Shown here in pieces: positions 8,603 through 16,657 of a stretch of DNA of 52,588 nucleotides (position 1 is its first letter; each line of letters begins with the position of its first letter). The notes below the pieces were generated by a model. It did not search any database. It worked only from the letters and a program-made list of their open reading frames with translations, and was not told where the DNA came from. The stretch comes from Oscillospiraceae bacterium (GTDB lineage: Bacteria > Bacillota > Clostridia > UMGS1840 > HGM11507): assembly GCA_015068525.1 (NCBI GenBank), contig SVKJ01000011.1, forward strand, positions 1 to 52,588. The letters run 5' to 3'. The translations under genes and the position numbers were made by a program.

Positions 8603-8851
8603 TTAATCCTTAATAAATAAAAGTGCAACAAGTACAATCATAAGCATATTATCTTTGCAGTCTTCGAAATAAAGTATAAGTAGCAGTCCCAATATCAATA
8701 TATCCTCGTTGTCAAGACTGCCGAAAAGACTGTTATTACTATTTTTTATTTCTTTATGTATCTCTTTTTTGTCACATCCTGAAACTTCTTTCGGAATTAG
8801 TTTTTCTTCTCTTTTAGGCTTTATTTCTTCACTTTTATATGTCTGATACAT
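8603..8851 (-). CDS. Small protein with C-terminal membrane hairpin, unknown
   Basis: 82 residues. The first half is charged and Lys/Glu rich; the second half holds hydrophobic stretches (DILILGLLLILYF and NMLMIVLVALLFI) separated by the acidic turn EDCKDN, so it should be a membrane hairpin. I choose ATG 8851 because the AAAGG site at 8861-8865 is 9 bases away; an in-frame ATG at 8860 would touch that site. The start lies inside the 3' end of the previous gene, which suggests translational coupling. It is the last gene of a three-gene leftward operon. Similar acidic/hydrophobic small proteins occur in spore formers, but I cannot assign a role. Confidence 0.65.
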   Translation of the reverse strand: MYQTYKSEEIKPKREEKLIPKEVSGCDKKEIHKEIKNSNNSLFGSLDNEDILILGLLLILYFEDCKDNMLMIVLVALLFIKD

Positions 8852-9170
8852 TTTTAACATCCTTTAAATTAAAATCTCTGGCTATATTCATTAATCTTAT
8901 AATTCTTATTGCCATATCAACATTTCCCGCTCTTTTTTCTTTTAAATACGGTCTAATGGAATAAAGCAGGTCAATTCTGTTGTCGTGTCTGTTGAAACTT
9001 TGCATCATTTTACTCATATAAGAAAACATTTCTTCGGAGAAGTTATCTTCCTTTCTCTCTTTGTTGCTGTTGCCGGAAGAGAACATATTGGCAATTCCTT
9101 CTAATTTATTCTGTGCATCAGAACTACCCAGCAAACTGTTTAAAGAGGACATAATATCATTGCTATCCAT
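8835..9170 (-). CDS. Small conserved-looking protein, unknown
   Basis: 111 residues. The N-terminal half is polar, low-complexity and Ser/Asn rich (SSLNSLLGSSDAQNKLEG). The C-terminal half carries a basic, helical block, YSIRPYLKEKRAGNVDMAIR followed by IIRLMNIARDF. I have seen this type of block in small clostridial hypothetical proteins, but no function is known to me. It is the middle gene of the operon, 4 bases after the upstream stop and overlapping the next gene by 17 bases. No membrane segment or signal peptide is seen. Confidence 0.65.
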   Translation of the reverse strand: MDSNDIMSSLNSLLGSSDAQNKLEGIANMFSSGNSNKERKEDNFSEEMFSYMSKMMQSFNRHDNRIDLLYSIRPYLKEKRAGNVDMAIRIIRLMNIARDFNLKDVKNVSDI

Positions 9171-9174
9171 TTTT

Positions 9175-9378
9175 TCACTCCCCTTTAAAATTCTTTATAA
9201 ATGCTCTTAAATCAGGGTCTTCCACTTTATCGGGATTTATAGTGTTAAAAATACTTTTAATTGAATTTTTATCCATCTGTGATACTTTCTTTAAAAGTTC
9301 TTCCTTTTGCTTCTCAGAAAGCATTGAATTTATTTTCTCTTTTGCTTTCCTTACAATGTCATCATTTAAATTATTCAT
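9175..9378 (-). CDS. Small helical protein, unknown
   Basis: 67 residues, mostly charged and helical (KAKEKINSMLSEKQKEELLK), with no Cys, membrane segment or recognised domain. It is the first gene of the leftward three-gene operon. A strong AGGGGG ribosome site lies 8 bases before ATG 9378. The tight spacing with its two neighbours supports a real gene. Function unknown. Confidence 0.6.
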   Translation of the reverse strand: MNNLNDDIVRKAKEKINSMLSEKQKEELLKKVSQMDKNSIKSIFNTINPDKVEDPDLRAFIKNFKGE

Positions 9379-9460
9379 AAAAAGTCCCCCTTATTTTAGT
9401 ACATAATATGATAGATTTTTATGTAAAATAACTATTTTTCAAAAAAAACAAAAAGATGTG

Positions 9461-9489
9461 TTGAAAGTTTAAATTAAAAATGGTATAAT
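9461..9489 (+). promoter_or_regulatory. Promoter of the dehydrogenase-coaX-malic enzyme genes
   Basis: TTGAAA at 9461-9466, a 17-base spacer and TATAAT at 9484-9489, preceded by TGG so the -10 is extended. A start near 9496 leaves a leader of about 28 bases with an AAGAAGGG ribosome site. One of the strongest promoters in the window. Confidence 0.85.
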
Positions 9490-9523
9490 ATAAAAAAATA
9501 TGTTTTAAGAAGGGTGAATTTAT

Positions 9524-10609
9524 ATGGCATACGTAAATCTTGATGCTAAAATTGTAAGAAAATACTGCGAAGATATATTCGTTAAAAGAGGATTTAGCGA
9601 AAAAGAAAGTCAGGATATAGTTGACGTTCTTCTTACTGCTGACCTTTACGGAATAGAATCTCACGGTATTCAAAGACTTATCCGTTATCACAAAGCAATA
9701 GAAGAAGGTTCTATTGTTACCGACTGCAAACCTGAATTAATTCACGAAACTCCTATTTCTGCAGTTTTTGATGCACCTAAATCAATGGGTCAGGTTGTTG
9801 GTAAAATGGGAATGGAACTTGCTATTAAAAAAGCAAAGGAACACGGTATAGGCGCTGTTGTTGTAAGAGGTTCTAACCACTATGGAATAGCAGGGTATTA
9901 TACAAAAATGGCTGCAGATAACGATTTACTTGGTATCTGTATGACAAATACTGAAGCGATTGCAATTCCTACTTATGGTAAAAAAGCAATGCTTGGAACA
10001 AGTCCGATTGCTGTTTGTATGCCTGCCGATCCTGTTAACTTCTGGTATGATGTTGCTACAACAGTTGTAACAAGAGGTAAACTTGAAGTTTACAATAAAA
10101 AAGAAGCACCTCTTCCTCAAGGATGGGCTGCTGACGAAAACGGAGCGGACTGTGACGAAGCATCAAGAGTTTTAAAGAATATAATCGGTAAACTTGGCGG
10201 AGGTATTTTCCCTCTTGGCGGATGTACTGAAGAAAGTGGTTCTCACAAAGGTTACGGTTTAGGTATTATTGTTGAAATGTTTACATCTATATTTGCAGGA
10301 GGTACAACATCTCCTCACGTTAAAAACAGCGGTAATGCTGATACATCATTCTGTTTCTGGGCAATTGATTACGGTATGTTCGGAGACAAGAAAGAAATTA
10401 AAGACCGTATGAGCCTTCTTTTAAAAGAATTAAGAGAAAGTCCAAAAGCAGACGGTCATGACAGAATTTATACTCACGGCGAAAAAGAAATTGAATCTAT
10501 GCAGGAAAAATTAAAAACAGGTATTCCTGCAAATGAAAAGACTATAGCTGAATTAAAAGAAATAGGTAAAGTTGTAGGACTTAACTACGAAGATTATTTT
10601 AAAGCGTAA
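9524..10609 (+). CDS. Ldh2-family NAD(P)-dependent oxidoreductase (malate/L-lactate dehydrogenase type)
   Basis: A 361-residue cytoplasmic dehydrogenase of the YlbC/AllD/Ldh2 family (COG2055), which reduces or oxidises 2-hydroxy acids such as malate, lactate or ureidoglycolate. Family features are visible in order: YGIESHGIQRLIRYHKAIEE near the start, GAVVVRGSNHYGIAGYYTKM in the cofactor region, MLGTSPIAVCMPA, and SGSHKGYGLGIIVEMFTSIF. The length is normal. Codon choice is strongly biased and the promoter strong, suggesting high expression. CoaX follows after one base and malic enzyme is third, so malate is an attractive substrate, but sequence alone does not settle substrate. Confidence 0.85.
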   Translation: MAYVNLDAKIVRKYCEDIFVKRGFSEKESQDIVDVLLTADLYGIESHGIQRLIRYHKAIEEGSIVTDCKPELIHETPISAVFDAPKSMGQVVGKMGMELAIKKAKEHGIGAVVVRGSNHYGIAGYYTKMAADNDLLGICMTNTEAIAIPTYGKKAMLGTSPIAVCMPADPVNFWYDVATTVVTRGKLEVYNKKEAPLPQGWAADENGADCDEASRVLKNIIGKLGGGIFPLGGCTEESGSHKGYGLGIIVEMFTSIFAGGTTSPHVKNSGNADTSFCFWAIDYGMFGDKKEIKDRMSLLLKELRESPKADGHDRIYTHGEKEIESMQEKLKTGIPANEKTIAELKEIGKVVGLNYEDYFKA

Positions 10610-10610
10610 A

Positions 10611-11339
10611 ATGAACATTTTATTTGATATTGGAAATACATATGTAAAAACAGGATACATAAAGGAAGATAAAATATTTTTTAAGTCTGTAAATAAAGGT
10701 AATGCCGTAAAAGAGGTTAAAACTTTTATTAAAAATATAAAGGAAGAAGACTTAAAAGCATATATTGTTTCTGTTAACGAGGATATGTTAAGGAAGATAA
10801 AGGAAGTTTTATCTTCCCTTGGCATTTCTTGTAAGGTGTTTTCAAAGAGCGATATAGACTTTGAAACAAGATACGAAGAAGATACTTTAGGGCATGACAG
10901 GATTGTTACCGATTACGGAGCATATAAACTGTACGGTGGTAAAATCATTGTTATAGATTTGGGGACTGCTGCCACCTTCGATTTGATTGACGAAAACGGA
11001 ATTCATTTAGGAGGTGCGATTATGCCGGGTAAAGAAACGTATCAGTTTTCGCTTCTTAAAAAGGCAAAAATTCTTCCGAAATCCGAAATGGTAAAAGGGT
11101 TAAATCCTGTTGGTACCACCACTGTTAAAAATCTTAACGCAGGACTTTATTATGGGTTTATCGGTTCAGTAATTCATATGATAAAAACATATAAAACCAT
11201 GGATAAATATAAAGACTATAAGGTTATTTTAACGGGTGGAGATACTGAACTGTTTACAGGTTATGATTGTATTGACATATTTGATAGGGAATTAACATTA
11301 AAGGCATTAAATATAATATACAGCACTTTGCGTGCATAA
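10611..11339 (+). CDS. coaX: Type III pantothenate kinase
   Basis: A 242-residue cytoplasmic kinase that phosphorylates pantothenate, the first step of coenzyme A synthesis. It has the ASKHA-fold motifs of CoaX: DIGNT at residues 6-10 for phosphate binding, GHDR at 94-97 (usually GADR, with Asp96 as the probable catalytic base), DLGTAATFD as the second phosphate motif, and GGAIMPG for substrate binding. A second-position His in GHDR is a small departure from the usual Ala. It starts one base after the dehydrogenase stop and should be translated in coupling with it. Confidence 0.92.
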   Translation: MNILFDIGNTYVKTGYIKEDKIFFKSVNKGNAVKEVKTFIKNIKEEDLKAYIVSVNEDMLRKIKEVLSSLGISCKVFSKSDIDFETRYEEDTLGHDRIVTDYGAYKLYGGKIIVIDLGTAATFDLIDENGIHLGGAIMPGKETYQFSLLKKAKILPKSEMVKGLNPVGTTTVKNLNAGLYYGFIGSVIHMIKTYKTMDKYKDYKVILTGGDTELFTGYDCIDIFDRELTLKALNIIYSTLRA

Positions 11340-11355
11340 AAAGGAGTAAAGTAAA

Positions 11356-12528
11356 ATGGATATCAAAGAAAAAGCATTAAAAGCCCACGAAGAATGGGGC
11401 GGAAAAATTGAAGTTATTTCAAGAGCAAAAGTAGAAAACAAGGATGATTTATCAATTGCGTACACACCTGGTGTTGCTGAACCTTGTCTTAAGATATCAG
11501 AAGATGTGTCTTTATCGTATAAATACACACGCCGTTCAAACATGGTAGCAGTTATCACAGACGGTACTGCGGTTTTAGGTCTTGGAGATATCGGTCCTGA
11601 AGCAGGTATGCCTGTTATGGAAGGAAAATGTGTACTTTTTAAAACATTTGCTGATGTTGACGCTTTTCCTCTTTGTGTAAGAACAAAAGATGTTGACGAA
11701 ATCGTATTTATCGTAGAAAAATTAGCAGGTTCATTCGGTGGTGTTAACTTAGAAGATATTTCTGCACCTCGTTGTTTTGAAATCGAAAAGAAATTAAAGG
11801 AAAAATGCGATATTCCGATTTTCCATGATGACCAGCATGGTACAGCAGTTGTTACACTTGCTGCTATGATGAATGCACTTAAATATGTTAAAAAAGATAT
11901 TTCTGAAATAGAAGTTGTTGTTAACGGATCAGGTGCTGCAGGTATCGCTATCACAAAACTTCTTATGAGCATGGGACTTAAAAAAGTTATCCTTTGTGAT
12001 ACAAAAGGTGCTATCTATAAAGGAAGAGATAATCTTAATCCTATTAAAGAAGAAATGGCAGAAATTTCTAACTTAGAACTTAAAAAAGGTTCACTTAAAG
12101 ATGTTATTGTTGGCGCAGACGTGTTTATCGGGGTTTCTGCACCAGGTATCTTAACTGCTGATATGGTTAAATCAATGGCTAAAGATCCGATTGTATTTGC
12201 TATGGCAAATCCTACACCTGAAATTATGCCTGATATTGCAAAAGAAGCAGGAGTTAAAATTATGGGTACAGGAAGAAGTGACTTCCCTAACCAGATAAAT
12301 AACGTTCTTGCATTTCCTGGCATATTCCGAGGTGCATTTGATGCGAAAGCAACAGATATTAATGACGAAATGAAAATTGCTGCTGCAAAAGCAATAGCAG
12401 GAATTATTAAAGATGAAGAAATCACACCTGAATATGTTATTCCTGCTGCGTTCGACGAAAGAGTTGCTCCTGCAGTTGCAAAAGCAGTTGCCGAAGCAGC
12501 AAAAAGAACAGGCGTTTGCAGAGATTAA
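11356..12528 (+). CDS. Malic enzyme, NAD(P)-dependent
   Basis: 390 residues. It converts malate to pyruvate and CO2 with reduction of NAD(P). The catalytic N-terminal region has YTPGVAEPC (Tyr36 onward) and DGTAVLGLGDIGPEAGMPVM; the metal and substrate site reads FHDDQHGTAVVTLAA; the Rossmann domain contains NGSGAAGIAITKLL. It is the short bacterial form, without the phosphotransacetylase tail. The start has an AAGGAG site. Position after the Ldh2-type dehydrogenase suggests a small malate/pyruvate module. Codon choice points to high expression. Confidence 0.93.
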   Translation: MDIKEKALKAHEEWGGKIEVISRAKVENKDDLSIAYTPGVAEPCLKISEDVSLSYKYTRRSNMVAVITDGTAVLGLGDIGPEAGMPVMEGKCVLFKTFADVDAFPLCVRTKDVDEIVFIVEKLAGSFGGVNLEDISAPRCFEIEKKLKEKCDIPIFHDDQHGTAVVTLAAMMNALKYVKKDISEIEVVVNGSGAAGIAITKLLMSMGLKKVILCDTKGAIYKGRDNLNPIKEEMAEISNLELKKGSLKDVIVGADVFIGVSAPGILTADMVKSMAKDPIVFAMANPTPEIMPDIAKEAGVKIMGTGRSDFPNQINNVLAFPGIFRGAFDAKATDINDEMKIAAAKAIAGIIKDEEITPEYVIPAAFDERVAPAVAKAVAEAAKRTGVCRD

Positions 12529-12555
12529 TAAATTCTCAAAATTAGGAGTGTTTAT

Positions 12556-13212
12556 ATGCAAAAAGTATTTGCTAACAGCGAAGTTCCAAAAGGTACTTAT
12601 ATTTGTTTGTGTTGTGGTTCGGAGCAGATTATTGAGGAAAAAGGGATTCTGCCTCCATGCCCTGAATGTGACTTTTTAGAATATAAGGCTACAATCATTA
12701 TGGAACTTACACAGGAAGAATTAAAAAAGAAGTTTTATGAATGTATTAAACTTCTTGCAATAAGTTGCTATTTGTTTGAAAAAAAGAGAGTTAATGAGTT
12801 TTTAAATGTAATGGCAATAAATCTTCGTATGCTGTTATGTGACGGGGAAAATTCACTGCTTCCTAAAATAATTGAAAATCCGCTTTTCCATAAAGGCAGA
12901 TTTTCCTATGAAGACAATGTGATTCATCCCGACTCGCTTTTCTCTTTAGAAGAAAAGATAAGTCTTAATGATTTTCTTTCACAGGTTGCAGTAAGAAGAG
13001 AGGGAAGCCGTCCTGTAACGATAAGTAAGATTATAAGAGCACAGGCGAATAAATGCGGAGGTGCTCATATTGATACGGAAATCGGCGAGGATTTTTTCCT
13101 TGCATCTTCAGTAAGCAAATACTACTTTATAGTTATAGCAAAGTATATAATAAAATTAGCAGGCTGTGACTATGACGCTATTATAAACGAATTTATAAAT
13201 TTAATTAAATGA
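12556..13212 (+). CDS. Zinc-ribbon protein with an unknown C-terminal domain
   Basis: 218 residues. A compact zinc ribbon with CxxC at 17-20 and CxxC at 35-38 opens the protein. A short linker and a mainly helical domain follow, ending in a conserved-looking segment with RREGSRPVTISKIIRAQANK followed by CGGAHID. The GGAHID type of motif occurs in uncharacterised bacterial proteins; I do not know its function. It has its own AGGAG ribosome site, 27 bases after malic enzyme. The ribbon could bind nucleic acid or a protein partner. No membrane segment or signal peptide. Confidence 0.6.
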   Translation: MQKVFANSEVPKGTYICLCCGSEQIIEEKGILPPCPECDFLEYKATIIMELTQEELKKKFYECIKLLAISCYLFEKKRVNEFLNVMAINLRMLLCDGENSLLPKIIENPLFHKGRFSYEDNVIHPDSLFSLEEKISLNDFLSQVAVRREGSRPVTISKIIRAQANKCGGAHIDTEIGEDFFLASSVSKYYFIVIAKYIIKLAGCDYDAIINEFINLIK

Positions 13213-13214
13213 TT

Positions 13215-13345
13215 AAAAGGGGCTATAGCAAAATGAATAAATAACGGTTCGTCGGGGACGCCGAACCCTACAATTGAGTAAACAATATATGTAGGGGGCT
13301 GGCTCCCGAACGTCCCGAAAAAATCATTTTGTTACAACCCTTTTT
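13215..13345. repeat. Structured intergenic element, possible terminator
   Basis: A nested inverted-repeat structure fills the 150-base gap. The outer arms pair at aaaaggg (13215-13221) with ccctttt (13338-13344), and caaaatga (13229-13236) with tcattttg (13324-13331). Inside are the hairpins ggttcg/cgaacc (13246-13251, 13262-13267) and ctaca/tgtag (13268-13272, 13290-13294). The GC-rich interior (cggggacgccgaaccctaca, tgtagggggctggctcccga) differs sharply from the A/T-rich background and recalls the tgtagggg core of the repeats at 8453 and 33820. The right end ccctttttt could act as a terminator for the upstream gene. Confidence 0.65.
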
Positions 13346-13362
13346 TCAGAGGAAGTATTAAA

Positions 13363-14469
13363 ATGAAAGTAAGTATAGCCAAACCTTTATTTTTCGGAGA
13401 TGAAACCGATTATATAAATGACGCATTTTTAAAAAATCAGATAGCCTGTAAGGGAGATAATATAGATTTGATGGCAAAGATGCTGTCAGATTATGTAGGA
13501 GTACCTTACTGCCTTTTAGTATCTAATGGTACAGCAGGGCTTCATCTTGCCCTAAAAGCACTTGATATAGGTGAGGGGGATATTGTTTTTTGCCCTACAC
13601 TTACTTACTGTGGAACAATTTACCCTGTGATATATGAAAGGGCAGTTCCCGTTTTTATTGACTGTAAAGAAGACGGAACAATGGACGAAGAGTGCTTAGA
13701 GGACGCTTTTATAAAATATAAGGATAATCTTCCAAAATGCGTTATGGCAGTTGATACTTACGGTGCACCTTACGATTATGACAAGATTAGAAAAATAACT
13801 GATAAGTACAATGTTCCTTTAATATCCGATTCAGCAGAATCTTTAGGCGGAATGTACAAGGATAAAAAATGCGGATCTTACGGGGATATTGCAGTTATCT
13901 CTTTTAGTTATTCTAAAATTGTTACAACCTCTTTAGGCGGAGCAGTTTTAACTTCAAATAAAGAATATTTAGAAAAAATGGCATATCTTGCAAATCAGGC
14001 GAAAGCAAAATCTTCGGCATATATTCATAAAGAGGTAGGCTATAATTATCTTATGAGTAATGTAAATGCAGGGATTGGTGTTGCCCAATTAAAACATCTT
14101 GATGAACTTATAAAGATAAAAAGAGATATGTTTTTAAGATATAAAGACGGTTTTTCAAAAGTTGACGGCATTAAAGTTATAGGCGACAAAGTTGGTTCGT
14201 CTTACTGGCAAAACGGAATAGTTACAGATGGATTAGATGTGGAAAACCTTGTAAATAAACTTATTGATTCAGGGATTGAAGTAAGAAGAGGCTTTAACCC
14301 TATGCATACACAGGAAGCATTCAGTTCATTTTCATATATAACAAGAAATAATGTTTCCGAAGAACTTTTTTTAAAAACAATTCTTCTTCCATCAGGAAAC
14401 GGAACTACAAACGAAGAAATTGATTATGTTATTGATACTGTTATAAAACTATTAAGGGAGGCAAATTAA
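13363..14469 (+). CDS. DegT/DnrJ/EryC1/StrS-family aminotransferase
   Basis: A 368-residue PLP enzyme of the sugar aminotransferase family, which usually converts a nucleotide-linked keto sugar to an amino sugar. Visible features are YCLLVSNGTAGLHLALKAL (cofactor phosphate contact), ISDSAESLGG, and the Schiff-base segment SFSYSKIVTTSLGGAVLT with Lys185. The usual EGG after the lysine reads SLGG here. It opens a tight run of five genes with a 4-TM protein, a B12/radical SAM protein and two amidohydrolase-fold proteins, and no other sugar-nucleotide gene is nearby. The substrate may therefore be unusual. Confidence 0.85.
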   Translation: MKVSIAKPLFFGDETDYINDAFLKNQIACKGDNIDLMAKMLSDYVGVPYCLLVSNGTAGLHLALKALDIGEGDIVFCPTLTYCGTIYPVIYERAVPVFIDCKEDGTMDEECLEDAFIKYKDNLPKCVMAVDTYGAPYDYDKIRKITDKYNVPLISDSAESLGGMYKDKKCGSYGDIAVISFSYSKIVTTSLGGAVLTSNKEYLEKMAYLANQAKAKSSAYIHKEVGYNYLMSNVNAGIGVAQLKHLDELIKIKRDMFLRYKDGFSKVDGIKVIGDKVGSSYWQNGIVTDGLDVENLVNKLIDSGIEVRRGFNPMHTQEAFSSFSYITRNNVSEELFLKTILLPSGNGTTNEEIDYVIDTVIKLLREAN

Positions 14470-15018
14470 ATGGATACATCAGTTGATACAAGACGCGGTG
14501 TGATAGTTACCGCAATTAAAAACCATCTTTTAAGTGCAGTATTATGGTTTTTGCTTAACGGGCTTGTATTTGCCTGGCTTGTTACAGGATGGAAATACGG
14601 GTCAATCTTTTTAGGGCTTATCGCAGTTATATTTTATATGTCAGGCATTTATTCTTATGCTTATGAACAACCGAAACTCGATATGATTATTAAAAAAAGA
14701 TACGATTATCTTATGCCGTTAAAAATTGGCGGAGCGTCAGGCCTTATAATATTTATTTTATCGGGTTCTCATTTTCTTCTTCGCTTAATAAATGAAGAAA
14801 TATCAATGTATTACGGAATGTTTGTAAGATTTTTAAACTTTCCTTTTGTATATTTCTTTCACGGATATGACGGGCTTTCATATAATTTTGGGGCTGTTAT
14901 AATAATGAGCCTTATTCCAATACTCGTGGCATACTTTGCATATTTTATGTCTTCTAAAGGGTATTCGCTCACTCAGGTGCATGACAGAATAGTTTATGAA
15001 AAAAAGGATAACAAATAA
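14470..15018 (+). CDS. Membrane protein, four helices, unknown
   Basis: 182 residues with about four hydrophobic segments (residues about 20-37, 42-62, 77-98 and 132-155) and short basic ends. The ATG at 14470 is the base right after the aminotransferase stop, and the ribosome site GGGAGG lies in the end of that gene, so the two are translationally coupled. No family is recognised. Its position between an aminotransferase and a B12/radical SAM gene suggests a membrane partner, but nothing in the sequence shows transport or catalysis. Confidence 0.7.
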   Translation: MDTSVDTRRGVIVTAIKNHLLSAVLWFLLNGLVFAWLVTGWKYGSIFLGLIAVIFYMSGIYSYAYEQPKLDMIIKKRYDYLMPLKIGGASGLIIFILSGSHFLLRLINEEISMYYGMFVRFLNFPFVYFFHGYDGLSYNFGAVIIMSLIPILVAYFAYFMSSKGYSLTQVHDRIVYEKKDNK

Positions 15019-15020
15019 TT

Positions 15021-16652
15021 ATGAAAAAATGGTTGCTTGTTGCACTTAATGCCAAATATTCTCATACCTCATTATCGGTAAGGAGTATATGCTCTTATGT
15101 TTTAAAAAACGGGTATAACAATATATCCTTTTTTGAGGGTACAATAAATGACGAATATTTCTGCCTATTAAATTCTATATTAGAGAAAAACCCTGATGTA
15201 ATAGGGTTTTCTTGTTATATATGGAATATAGAACTTGTTAAAAAACTTGTTTCGGATATCAAAGAGATTTCTCCTCATATTACCGTGTTCCTGGGAGGTC
15301 CTGAAGTTAGTTATAACAAATCGCTTTTTAAAGAAATTCCTCAGATTGATTTTGTTATAAGAGGGGAAGGGGAAATACCCATATTAAAACTTTTAAAAGG
15401 CGAAGACAATATCTTGGGTGTTTGTAAAAGTGACAATGAATATCATTTTGCCGAAATGGAAGATATGGATAATATACCTTTTTGTTATGAAGGGGAACTT
15501 GAAAATTTAACTAACAGGGCAGTATATTATGAAACCTCAAGAGGTTGTCCTTTTAAATGTGCATTTTGTATATCTTCTTTAACAAAAGGGGTAAGAACTC
15601 TGCCTCTTAAAAGAGTATTTTCTGAAATTGACTTATTTTCTAATTTGAAAATAAAAAGAGTAAAACTTGTTGACAGAACATTTAATTTTGATAAAAAAAG
15701 AGCAAAAGAAATTATAACATATATTCTTTCTAAAAAAAGAGAAACCTGCTTCCATTTTGAGATAGGTGCAGACTTACTCGATAAAGAATTAATGGATATA
15801 ATAAACAAAGCAGATTATAATACCATTCAGTTTGAAGCGGGTATCCAGTCAACCAATTATGAAAGTTTGAAACTTTGCGACCGTACAACCGATATGGTAA
15901 AACTTAAAGATAATTTATTATATCTTAAAGACAGTAAAGTAAGAATTCACTTAGATTTAATTGCCGGGCTTCCGAAAGAAGATTTTGAAAGTTTCAAAAA
16001 AAGTTTTGATGAGGTATATTCTCTTTCTCCGAAAGTGTTGCAGGTTGGATTTTTAAAACTTCTTCACGGCTCAAAATTAAGAGAAGAAAAGGAAAAGTAT
16101 AATTATAAATTTAAAAATACTGCACCTTATGAAATTTTATCAAATGATTTTATTTCCTTTTTTGAACTTATTAAAATAAAAAAAGTCGATAAATCGGTAG
16201 ATGCCTATTTTAACAGTGGTATTTTTAAAAATTCCCTTGAATTTATTTTAAATAAAAATGATATTTCGCCATTTTTATTCTATTTAAAGTTAGGAGAAAA
16301 AATGGGAGATGGTAAACTTTCTTTAAAAGATAAATTTGAAATTTTAAAAATTCTTTATGACGAATTATTTGGTAAGAGCGAAGAGTTTTTAGAGTATTTA
16401 AAACTTGATTATGTTATAAAAGAAAGAGGCGCTTTGCCCTCATTTTTAAATAATTTTAAAACTAAAGAAAATATAACAAAAATAAACGAATTTTTAAAGG
16501 ACGAAAATAATAATTTAAAAATCGGCCTGTCTGAAAGTGACAGATATAAAGATTTTATAAAATATATTGATTTTGAAATTTTTAATTTTGGAAACAAAAA
16601 GTCACTATATCTTTTTAACAGAAGAACTAATGATATAATTAAAATGGGGTGA
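15021..16652 (+). CDS. B12-binding radical SAM protein with DUF4080-like C-terminus
   Basis: 543 residues. The start, MKKWLLVALNAKYSHTSLSV, and the stretch ITVFLGGPEVSYN belong to the cobalamin-binding Rossmann domain of B12-dependent radical SAM enzymes. The radical SAM barrel has CX3CX2C at Cys176, Cys180 and Cys183, which should hold the [4Fe-4S] cluster that cleaves S-adenosylmethionine. The last 200 residues, Lys rich and ending YLFNRRTNDIIKMG, match the layout of DUF4080. This family is widespread in Clostridia and uncharacterised; methyl transfer or another radical modification is inferred. The stop overlaps the possible upstream GTG of the next gene. Confidence 0.85.
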   Translation: MKKWLLVALNAKYSHTSLSVRSICSYVLKNGYNNISFFEGTINDEYFCLLNSILEKNPDVIGFSCYIWNIELVKKLVSDIKEISPHITVFLGGPEVSYNKSLFKEIPQIDFVIRGEGEIPILKLLKGEDNILGVCKSDNEYHFAEMEDMDNIPFCYEGELENLTNRAVYYETSRGCPFKCAFCISSLTKGVRTLPLKRVFSEIDLFSNLKIKRVKLVDRTFNFDKKRAKEIITYILSKKRETCFHFEIGADLLDKELMDIINKADYNTIQFEAGIQSTNYESLKLCDRTTDMVKLKDNLLYLKDSKVRIHLDLIAGLPKEDFESFKKSFDEVYSLSPKVLQVGFLKLLHGSKLREEKEKYNYKFKNTAPYEILSNDFISFFELIKIKKVDKSVDAYFNSGIFKNSLEFILNKNDISPFLFYLKLGEKMGDGKLSLKDKFEILKILYDELFGKSEEFLEYLKLDYVIKERGALPSFLNNFKTKENITKINEFLKDENNNLKIGLSESDRYKDFIKYIDFEIFNFGNKKSLYLFNRRTNDIIKMG

Positions 16653-16657
16653 GTAAA

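Noticed and set aside
11307..11972. A 221-codon open frame on the minus strand across the end of coaX and the malic enzyme gene.
   Set aside because: It is antisense to a strongly conserved enzyme, has low-complexity Ser/Thr-rich content, and no ribosome site; it is a by-product of biased codons.
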